Source: Desulfocapsa sp.
GTDB taxonomy: Bacteria > Desulfobacterota > Desulfobulbia > Desulfobulbales > Desulfocapsaceae
Direction of reading: 5' to 3'
Length of the DNA: 64,000 nt
Assembly: GCA_016765495.1 (NCBI GenBank)
Contig: JAESPV010000027.1
Span: 1 to 64,000 of the forward strand
Shown: positions 26,049-32,765 of the stretch, piece by piece
Numbering within the stretch: position 1 is the stretch's first letter
How the letters are laid out: each line of letters opens with the position of its first letter
The notes under the pieces: model-generated
Databases searched by the model: none
What the model saw: only the letters and a program-made list of their open reading frames with translations
Told to the model about the DNA's origin: nothing
Translations under genes and position numbers: made by a program

Positions 26049-26711
26049 TCAATGGCCATCGCTTTCAGTGTGTGGATCGCTCTTCATCATGCGGTCGTAA
26101 CCTTTCTTGCCAATGTGGCAGGTGTTGCAGCGAGTGTTGGAGGCAAAGGCAGTTTCACCGTCATGACATGCACCGCAATACTTCCCTTCATAAAGGGACT
26201 TCATGGTGAAGTTTGAAGAGTTTTCGGCAACTCCGACTTTCATGGGGAAAATTTCATCATGGCAGGAAATGCATTCTGTGCCAAAGTCTTCGGTATGGGC
26301 TTTATGATAAAAAACAACTGCTTTAACAGGTTTTGTCCATACGACAGGATCTGCAGGTATTTCATGACATGCTGCGCAGTTAGTATCGGAAGCAAAAGCA
26401 TCTTCTCCATCATGACAGGCTCCACAAAACATGCCATCGGCGAGGGATGCCATGGTGAATTTTCCGGTTCTTTCAGCAACACCTCGTTGCATGGCAAAGA
26501 TTTCACCGTGACAGGCACTGCATTCAAGACCAACGTCATCTGTATGTGTTCGATGTTCAAAAAAAGCTTTGGCGGGTTTGTTCCAGATTATTGGACTCTT
26601 AGGTCCGAATGCTTTGACATCGTAATCATCTGTGGCTGCTGCGTTGCTGACCAGCAGGAAACTTCCGGCAAGTAAAGCAATGCCGGAAGCGATAAATATA
26701 TTTTTCTTCAT
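26049..26711 (-). CDS. Hexaheme periplasmic cytochrome with two c7-type triheme units (module 2)
   Basis: The protein has 220 residues with a signal peptide (about 1-26). There are six CxxCH sites in two groups of three: CSACH, CGACH, CAACH and CISCH, CGACH, CNTCH. Each group sits in the same frame of motifs (F-H-x-x-HT, then EIF-M, then a KFTM/NFTM-L-x-G segment, then CGACHDGE-AFAS), so the protein is a tandem duplication of one c7-type triheme domain like those in Geobacter periplasmic cytochromes. It probably shuttles electrons to or from the module's Tat-exported FeS subunit. AGGAGAATG precedes the ATG. Confidence 0.88.
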   Translation of the reverse strand: MKKNIFIASGIALLAGSFLLVSNAAATDDYDVKAFGPKSPIIWNKPAKAFFEHRTHTDDVGLECSACHGEIFAMQRGVAERTGKFTMASLADGMFCGACHDGEDAFASDTNCAACHEIPADPVVWTKPVKAVVFYHKAHTEDFGTECISCHDEIFPMKVGVAENSSNFTMKSLYEGKYCGACHDGETAFASNTRCNTCHIGKKGYDRMMKSDPHTESDGH

Positions 26712-26812
26712 TGTTACATTCTCCTGTAATTTAGGCGAGGTACGGTAGTATCCATGATGGTGTAAGGCTCCTTGTTGTCTATTGGGAGTTTGCTAATGCT
26801 ACTCATGGTATT

Positions 26813-27577
26813 TTATGCATTCATGTAAAATACATTTGGTAGCGCACCGCATTCTGGACGGATAACCCAAATTTTATTGTCTGGTTTGTGCAGTAATTTG
26901 TAGATTTCAGAGCTGGTATCCTTAAGATCACCAAATACTCGAACATCAGCGGGACAGGCAACGACACAGGCAGTTTGCTTTTCTCCTGCCGCAAGACGTG
27001 TATCAATACAGAAGTCGCATTTATCGATGGAATATTTTTCATGATTAAAGTATCTGGCATTATATGGACATGCAGCCATACAGGTTTTACAGCCAATACA
27101 TTTTTTGTAGTCCATGACTACAATTCCTGTCTCGGGATCTTTATATGTTGCTCTGGTAGGACAAACACGAACACAGGGAGGGCGATTACACTGGTTGCAG
27201 AGGATGGGCCTGAATTCCCGTATCTCAACACCATCAACGGTGGTCAGTCGTTCCTGGATAGTTGTTCTCCATGCTCCATGGCCGACAGGAACACGATTGG
27301 TTTCTACGCAAGCATCCATACATTTTTCACAATCAATACAGTTATTCTGACGTATGATCATGCTGTAGTGTTTGGTATAGGGGTATTGCCCGTCAGCTGG
27401 TATTACAGAATCAGCATTTCCACCTCTAGCAGTAGAAATTGAAGTCAGTGTAAGAAGTGTTCCGCCGAGGAAAACCCCTGTGACCGCAAGTCCCATTTGC
27501 AGGAATTTACGGCGTTCATCTGAAGGCAGCGATTTAATACCCTCATTGTGTTCCTTTTCTAAATTCTTAATGTCCAT
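26813..27577 (-). CDS. Tat-exported NrfC/PsrB-like 4x[4Fe-4S] subunit (module 2)
   Basis: The protein has 254 residues. A Tat motif, RRKFLQMG, at about 22-29 is followed by a hydrophobic stretch, so the protein is periplasmic and possibly tethered. Four cluster groups are visible: CIDCEKCMDAC, CNQCNRPPCVRVC, CIGCKTCMAAC and CDFC...CVVAC. It lacks the C-terminal membrane anchor of the module 1 protein. It is first in its operon, with GGAGGAG before the ATG. As in Nrf and Psr systems it should link the cytochrome to the NrfD subunit, but no catalytic subunit is encoded nearby. Confidence 0.87.
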   Translation of the reverse strand: MDIKNLEKEHNEGIKSLPSDERRKFLQMGLAVTGVFLGGTLLTLTSISTARGGNADSVIPADGQYPYTKHYSMIIRQNNCIDCEKCMDACVETNRVPVGHGAWRTTIQERLTTVDGVEIREFRPILCNQCNRPPCVRVCPTRATYKDPETGIVVMDYKKCIGCKTCMAACPYNARYFNHEKYSIDKCDFCIDTRLAAGEKQTACVVACPADVRVFGDLKDTSSEIYKLLHKPDNKIWVIRPECGALPNVFYMNA

Positions 27578-27660
27578 TCTACTCCTCCTGGTACTTGATA
27601 CACAGCGACGTGATCAAATGAGCCGGTCATTAACGATGCGTTTCAAACCGGTAAATATAA

Positions 27661-27672
27661 ATGAGGCCTCAT
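27661..27672. promoter_or_regulatory. Perfect palindrome ATGAGGCCTCAT
   Basis: A 12-base perfect palindrome lies 84 bases upstream of the module 2 FeS gene. The size and position fit an operator for a dimeric regulator acting near the module 2 promoter. The regulator is unknown. Confidence 0.4.
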
Positions 27673-27747
27673 TCAATCGTACATTCGGCCGAGATAATAA
27701 TAAATTAATAACGTTTTGATTTGTAAACGTAAAAGGTATTCCATGCT

Positions 27748-27772
27748 GTGTTGCGCCACATTTTTGCAACAC
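27748..27772. promoter_or_regulatory. GTGTTGC-N11-GCAACAC inverted repeat
   Basis: A perfect 7-bp inverted repeat surrounds a GCCACA core, about 175 bases upstream of module 2. The core resembles the TGTGGC half-sites before the ftsH and kinase operons, so it may be a diverged member of the same site family. The distance fits an upstream activator site. Confidence 0.35.
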
Positions 27773-27870
27773 TTAATTTTTCATTAAGGTACAGCTATTC
27801 ATGAGGGTGTCAAGTTTTATTTGTAACAGAAAATTGCCGTTGAATACTGTTTGGTAAAAGTGAAAAAATG

Positions 27871-27897
27871 TATTCAGTTATATCCTATAACTGAATA
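27871..27897. promoter_or_regulatory. 27-bp palindrome upstream of pentapeptide gene
   Basis: TATTCAGTTATA (27871-27882) and TATAACTGAATA (27886-27897) form a perfect 12-bp inverted repeat with a 3-base centre. The near-continuous symmetry is more like a dimeric operator than an RNA hairpin. It lies 73 bases upstream of the proposed -35 of the pentapeptide-repeat gene. Confidence 0.45.
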
Positions 27898-27969
27898 GTA
27901 AGGTTAAAATTGGCATTATAGTTTAATCGTGGTTTTTTAAAATCATTTTCTCTAAGGAATATGAGATTC

Positions 27970-27999
27970 TTGACTCTTATTAAAAAAATAGAGTATGTA
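27970..27999 (+). promoter_or_regulatory. Sigma-70-like promoter of the pentapeptide gene
   Basis: TTGACT (27970-27975) and TATGTA (27994-27999) are separated by 18 bases, close to the ideal -35/-10 layout. Transcription would begin near 28006, about 50 bases before the ATG at 28059. Confidence 0.4.
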
Positions 28000-28058
28000 T
28001 CTGAGAGAAAATGTATTCTTCAATCCATTATTATTTGTTGTTTCTTCAAGGAGCCTTT

Positions 28059-29534
28059 ATGTTTTGTTTGCAGCGATTTGTTTGTTTCGTTCCTTACTCT
28101 TTGATTTCTATCCTGAAAAAGAAGAAAACTGAAAGTGCATTTAATCGTAAGCGGCTGAAAATAATACCACGACACTTTCACCTCTTAAGAGGACGCTGTA
28201 AAAAGTCAGGATTTGCGTGGCTAACTCTCTTATCACTTTCGTTACTGGCAAATCATGTGAATGCTGGAAATCTCTCTACATCAACGGAGGTACAGAATAA
28301 TATAAATATTCTTATAGAGACCAGGAGTTGTCCCCAATGTGATCTAAGTGGCGCCAATCTAAGTCGTCTTGATCTTTCAGGTACAAATCTTGACGGGGCT
28401 AATCTGTCTCGTTCGAAATTGGCACTCGCCAATCTTTCCGAAGCCAATCTTCAGAATGCTGATTTACGTGAAGCAAATTTTTCCGGAGCAGATCTTGCCA
28501 ATACCGATATGCGGGGTGCTGATTTAACAGGAACGATTTTTGTTGGTGCATATATGGTAGGGACAATGCTGGATGGGAAAATGATCACCACAACTCCCTA
28601 TGCCAGTGATAAAATCAGCGATGTTGAAGAATCTGTATATGTTGAAGATATAGTTAAGTCTAAAACACCTCAGGACCCTAAGGCATTGAATATTGGAATG
28701 AGAAAGGATTTTGAAGAAACTCCTCCCGTAATTCCAGCTAAAACAATAGAAGAAAAAATAACTCAGGAAACAGAAACTGTAGATCCGGTAGAGAGTGTCA
28801 CATTTGCCTACGCAGAAACATCAGAAGAAATGCTTCCAAGTCAGAGTGCAGGGGCACCTGCTGCGAAAGTTGCACCGGCTATTGATGAAGTTCGTATTCA
28901 GGAAGGTACTATGGTCACCGAAGATTTGCCAGAATTTGCTGAAACTAAAAAAGAGCCTTACCAAAGTCAACTAAACGATAATACTATTGAAGAATCAAAA
29001 GAAACAGAGGGCGTTTTACTGAATGAAGCGTTTGCTGACGAGAGCAAGGTCGAAGGTCTTGTTAATAACGATAAAAGGAGTGTTGCAGAAGACAGTCCTC
29101 AGTCAATTGATGTTCCGGAAGAATCTGAGGGAATAGTGCAAAGTGTATTAAATATGTTTTCTTCAGTTGAACCTTCAACAGAGGTTTTGAGAAATGCTGC
29201 GGTGCTTCTTGATTCCAATCATTGTTATGGGTGTGACTTGCAGGGTGTAAATCTCAGTGGAGAAAATTTAGATGGGGCAGATCTTGAAGGCGCTAACCTA
29301 AGCAAGGCAATCTTAAAGAATGTTGATCTTGAAGGTGCTAATCTAAAAGGAGCAAATCTGAGTGGTGCTGATCTTTCTGGTGCGGATCTGTCAGAAGCTG
29401 ATTTATATAAAGCCGATTTATCAGGTGCTAATCTTAGCGATGCAAACCTTGAAAATGCTCTGCTTGATGATGCTAATTTTACTGGTGTTATAGGTTATGA
29501 TAGCCCGGGGATCTTGTTGCTCGATGTTCAATAA
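28059..29534 (+). CDS. Exported pentapeptide-repeat protein with two repeat blocks
   Basis: The start is ATG 28059 (AAGGAG six bases upstream), giving 491 residues; 16 codons upstream are open but unsupported. A basic N-terminal part leads to a hydrophobic segment (about 52-69) ending in VNAG, so the rest is exported or anchored outside. Two runs of A(D/N)LSG-type pentapeptides follow, at ~95-170 and ~400-485. Each is opened by the same cap: a Cys-x-x-Cys-Asp-Leu motif (C91/C94 and SNHCYGCDL). An acidic, unstructured ~220-residue linker joins them. Each block should fold as a right-handed quadrilateral beta-helix. Function unknown; protein binding is the usual guess. Confidence 0.85.
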   Translation: MFCLQRFVCFVPYSLISILKKKKTESAFNRKRLKIIPRHFHLLRGRCKKSGFAWLTLLSLSLLANHVNAGNLSTSTEVQNNINILIETRSCPQCDLSGANLSRLDLSGTNLDGANLSRSKLALANLSEANLQNADLREANFSGADLANTDMRGADLTGTIFVGAYMVGTMLDGKMITTTPYASDKISDVEESVYVEDIVKSKTPQDPKALNIGMRKDFEETPPVIPAKTIEEKITQETETVDPVESVTFAYAETSEEMLPSQSAGAPAAKVAPAIDEVRIQEGTMVTEDLPEFAETKKEPYQSQLNDNTIEESKETEGVLLNEAFADESKVEGLVNNDKRSVAEDSPQSIDVPEESEGIVQSVLNMFSSVEPSTEVLRNAAVLLDSNHCYGCDLQGVNLSGENLDGADLEGANLSKAILKNVDLEGANLKGANLSGADLSGADLSEADLYKADLSGANLSDANLENALLDDANFTGVIGYDSPGILLLDVQ

Positions 29535-29551
29535 GAGTGGGTTATGTTTTT

Positions 29552-30127
29552 TTACTTCCAGTTTAGGATAACGTTAAGTGAATCCGACACCTTTTCCTCG
29601 GCAATCATGGTGTCAGAGGTAAGGATAGTTTCAATACTATCCAGCTGATCCTGAAGGGTGGCTGCTGTAACTTCCAGGTTTTGAATTGTTTTTGCAGCAG
29701 TGCTTTCTGTCACATCCATGGCTTGGCGTAAATCTTGTGCGCTTCGTAAAAGTCCCCGCATGGTAGAAATTTTTTCAAGCCTGAGAAAAAGCTCTGTGAA
29801 GTTAATGGGCTTTTCAAGATAGTCAGATGCACCCTTTTTCATGGCTTCAACGGCTGTATCTATTGAAGAGTGGGCAGTTATCAATATTACATCTATATTC
29901 CTCTCAAGTTCTTTTGCAAACTCCAGAACTTCAATTCCGCCTATGTCGCCAGGCATCATAAGATCTGTAAGAACTACATCAATATGATTAGTTGATAGAA
30001 GATCATTTCCCTTTTGGCCATCTTCAGCCAGAAGAACGTCATAATGTTCTCTGATAAGGCGCTGTTCCAGAAGTTTTCTGATAACAGGATCATCATCGAC
30101 TACAAGTATTGTTAGATTATTCATCAC
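29552..30127 (-). CDS. Response regulator receiver with coiled-coil tail
   Basis: The protein has 191 residues. A complete receiver (6-125) keeps the acidic pocket DDD, the acceptor Asp55 in LTDLMMP and the KPIN lysine. The last ~60 residues form a coiled-coil-like helix with no DNA-binding or enzymatic domain. It is the last gene of the chemotaxis operon, 6 bases after cheR, and the operon has no CheY, so it may serve as the CheY-like output or an adaptor. The tail is unlike CheY. Confidence 0.82.
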   Translation of the reverse strand: MMNNLTILVVDDDPVIRKLLEQRLIREHYDVLLAEDGQKGNDLLSTNHIDVVLTDLMMPGDIGGIEVLEFAKELERNIDVILITAHSSIDTAVEAMKKGASDYLEKPINFTELFLRLEKISTMRGLLRSAQDLRQAMDVTESTAAKTIQNLEVTAATLQDQLDSIETILTSDTMIAEEKVSDSLNVILNWK

Positions 30128-30133
30128 AGAACC

Positions 30134-30976
30134 TCATTTTTTTTTCTGGTAGAAAATTGCACGCAAGTGTCTTTTCGGTATAAAACGTGGACAAATACCT
30201 GTGAGTGATTCGGTTGAGCCTATAATTAGAAAACCATCATCCGCAAGACTATCAGCTAATTTGTTGAAAAGTTTTTTTCTGTCAGCAAGAGTGAAGTAAA
30301 TAGCAACGTTTCGACAAAGGATAATGTCAAATTTACCAAGACCTGTAAAGGGAAGCATCAGATTGAGTTTGCGGAAATTAACCATACCGCGTAATTGATC
30401 TTTTACCTTCCAGGAATCGCCAAACAGGGTGAAATATTTTTGTAAGGTTTGACGAGGCAGGCCACGCTCAATCTCAAATTTGTTATATTTACCATAGCTG
30501 GCCTGTCTTACAGCATTGTCGGAAATGTCTGTGCCAAGAAGTTTGAAATTGAATTTATCAATTTGTGTTCCGAGCAAGTCACGAATGGTCATGGCGACAG
30601 AATAGAGCTCCTGACCCGTTGAGGAGGCGGCACTCCATATTTTAATGTTTGTTTTCAATCGTGGAGAACTTGGAGTCCGAAGATCAATGATTTCTGGTAG
30701 AATTTTATGTTTGAGGAGTTCAAACGGGCCATTGTCTCTAAAGAATAGTGTTTCATTTGTGGAAATTGCATCTATAATCTGCCGTTCGATTTTTTTACTG
30801 GGATCTTTTCTGGCCTGGTTGTACAGTTCCTGATATGATGAGCAACCAAGCTCTTCTGCAATAGATGAAAGCCTGGTTTCAAAAAGATACGACTTACTTT
30901 GGTCAAGATATATACCTGATATATCCTGGATGTATTGAGCTATGGTTTTAAGCTCTGCAGGGCTTATCTTTATCAT
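30134..30976 (-). CDS. cheR: Chemotaxis protein methyltransferase CheR
   Basis: The protein has 280 residues and the two-domain CheR plan: an N-terminal helical domain (1-80), then the S-adenosylmethionine-binding domain with IWSAASSTGQELYSVAM and the CRNVAIYF segment. It methylates glutamates of chemoreceptors. One feature is unusual: the second motif reads LCRNVAIYF where NVLIYF is normal. It is cotranscribed with cheB (74-base gap) and the receiver gene. No chemoreceptor is encoded in the window. Confidence 0.92.
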   Translation of the reverse strand: MIKISPAELKTIAQYIQDISGIYLDQSKSYLFETRLSSIAEELGCSSYQELYNQARKDPSKKIERQIIDAISTNETLFFRDNGPFELLKHKILPEIIDLRTPSSPRLKTNIKIWSAASSTGQELYSVAMTIRDLLGTQIDKFNFKLLGTDISDNAVRQASYGKYNKFEIERGLPRQTLQKYFTLFGDSWKVKDQLRGMVNFRKLNLMLPFTGLGKFDIILCRNVAIYFTLADRKKLFNKLADSLADDGFLIIGSTESLTGICPRFIPKRHLRAIFYQKKK

Positions 30977-31050
30977 TTTTCTCTTAAAGAGTCCTTTGAA
31001 AGAGTCGGAAGCTAATAGCCTGCCAGAGACTAGACATTCCGGTCATGTTT

Positions 31051-32199
31051 CTAGCGGACACTTTTTACAATTTCATCGGCAAGTTTATTTAAAGGGGCGA
31101 TCACATCAGCTAAGCCTGATTCAATTGGTTTTTTGGGCATACCAAATACAACGCAGGTATCCTCATTTTGAGCTATGATCATAGCACCTTTCTGTTTTAA
31201 TATTTCGAGACCTTTGGTCCCATCAGACCCCATTCCTGTCATTATAACTGCTGTGGTTCTACCGACATAATAGTCACCAACCGATCTAAAAAGATAATCA
31301 GCAGAGGGTTTGCAGGAGTTCTCAGGAGGAGCATTGGTGATTTTTATCTGTCTGTTACGACCATCGGCGCTTGCAGTAAGTTGCATCTGTTTGCCGCCGG
31401 GAGCAATATATACCGTATTGTTCAATAAGTCTTCTCTATCTTCAGCTTCTTTAACAGTTAAAGCGCATTTCGCATTTAGACTGCTAGCCAGGGATTTTGT
31501 GAAAACTGGAGGCATATGCTGAACAATGACAATGGGAACACCCAAATTGCCAGGTAACATGGGGAGCATTTGAGTAAGCGCATTAGGGCCACCGGTTGAA
31601 ATACCAATTGTAATAATTTCTGATTTTCCACGCCTGACGGGTTTTGCTTGAAAAGTGGTTTTTTCAACGGTATGAGCAGGAGGAAGACGTCTTTCTGACA
31701 ATGGTTTAAGGGGATTATTACGCAGGGCAGGTCTGGTTGTTTTGTTAAATTTACCTTTATTACCCAACAGTGAAGCTGCAGTTCTGGAACGTTTAAACTC
31801 TCTTATAATGGGTGCGAGAGCATTTTTTAGCTGTCGTTTACTTTCCTCAGGATTTCTGGATGTGGGCTTGAGAATAAAGTCAAAAGCCCCGAGTTCCAGA
31901 GCTTTCATGGTCATCTCACCACCATCACTTGTTAGTGTGGAGACCATAATAGCACCAACGTTAGGGTGCTTGCATTGTAATCCTCTCAATACTTCAATAC
32001 CATTCATAACAGGCATTTCAATATCAAGTGTGAGTAAATCCGGTTTAAGGCTAGCAATTTTAGACATGGCAATTTTGCCATTATGAGCAACACCTACTAC
32101 CTCAACCCCTGGTATCTCAGATAAAATATCAGAGACTGCTTTTCGGTAGACAATGGTGTCATCAACAACCAGTACACGCAGTTTTTTACCTATAATCAT
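31051..32199 (-). CDS. cheB: Chemotaxis protein-glutamate methylesterase CheB
   Basis: The protein has 382 residues. The receiver (8-125) carries DD13-14 and Asp59 (LDIEMP). The methylesterase domain (about 190-380) keeps the catalytic triad: Ser in GISTGGP, His in VQHMPP and Asp in GMGSDG. It removes methyl groups or deamidates glutamines on chemoreceptors. The start overlaps the cheW stop by 4 bases. It closes the adaptation pair with cheR. Confidence 0.94.
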   Translation of the reverse strand: MIIGKKLRVLVVDDTIVYRKAVSDILSEIPGVEVVGVAHNGKIAMSKIASLKPDLLTLDIEMPVMNGIEVLRGLQCKHPNVGAIMVSTLTSDGGEMTMKALELGAFDFILKPTSRNPEESKRQLKNALAPIIREFKRSRTAASLLGNKGKFNKTTRPALRNNPLKPLSERRLPPAHTVEKTTFQAKPVRRGKSEIITIGISTGGPNALTQMLPMLPGNLGVPIVIVQHMPPVFTKSLASSLNAKCALTVKEAEDREDLLNNTVYIAPGGKQMQLTASADGRNRQIKITNAPPENSCKPSADYLFRSVGDYYVGRTTAVIMTGMGSDGTKGLEILKQKGAMIIAQNEDTCVVFGMPKKPIESGLADVIAPLNKLADEIVKSVR

Positions 32200-32660
32200 T
32201 TTTTATTGTCTTCTAATCTCAGAACCTTCTCAACGTCGAGAATTCCGATAAGTTTATCTTTTGTTTTATATACGCCAGTAAAGAATTCACCTTGAATACC
32301 ACCCATATTTGACGGTGGGGGCTCAAATTTAGAGGTGTCTGCCTGAACGACATCGCTGATTTTCTTTACCAGCAGGCCAATATGTTCACCTTTGGAATTG
32401 ACGATTATGTTTCTTGGATCATTGGACAGATTTGTTTCACCAAGTCCAAGTTTTTTACTGAGATCAATACTTGTGATAATCTGTCCACGTAGGTTTAGTA
32501 TTCCAAGAACATAACTTGGAGCCTGCGGTACGGATGTCATATCAATAAGTTTATTGATCTCCTGGATTTTCAATATATCCATTCCGCAAAGAGCATCCCC
32601 AACGAGGAAGGTTGACAGCTCCACAAGGTTTTTATTTGTTCCAGTATTTTCCCTATCCAT
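32196..32660 (-). CDS. cheW: Chemotaxis coupling protein CheW
   Basis: The protein has 154 residues, a single CheW SH3-like fold: FLVGDALCGMDILKIQEI near the start, VLGILNLRGQIITSIDLSKKLGL in the middle and the VKKISDV segment. It bridges CheA and receptors. GGGAG precedes the ATG. The 105-base gap after cheA is the largest inside the operon. CheA itself has two more CheW-like domains, so this may be a separate array adaptor. Confidence 0.92.
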   Translation of the reverse strand: MDRENTGTNKNLVELSTFLVGDALCGMDILKIQEINKLIDMTSVPQAPSYVLGILNLRGQIITSIDLSKKLGLGETNLSNDPRNIIVNSKGEHIGLLVKKISDVVQADTSKFEPPPSNMGGIQGEFFTGVYKTKDKLIGILDVEKVLRLEDNKK

Positions 32661-32765
32661 GTAATTTTCTCCCAGTGAAACAATTAAAAATGTTGTATTT
32701 TAGTCCCTTATAAATGCTTTCGAAATCTACGCTTATCTCACGTTTTTCATGCTGAGGGCAATGTA

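Larger units (their letters stand above)
27578..28058. other. Divergent control region with several palindromes
   Basis: This 480-base gap lies between module 2 and the pentapeptide-repeat gene and holds no gene. It carries three palindromes (27661-27672, 27748-27772, 27871-27897) and a sigma-70-like promoter (27970-27999), listed separately. I do not see a sigma-54 promoter for module 2. Confidence 0.6.

Noticed and set aside
28340-29520. Repeated DNA units in the pentapeptide gene as tandem repeat or CRISPR
   Set aside because: Units are 15 bases, in frame and code for A(D/N)LSG repeats; no spacers.
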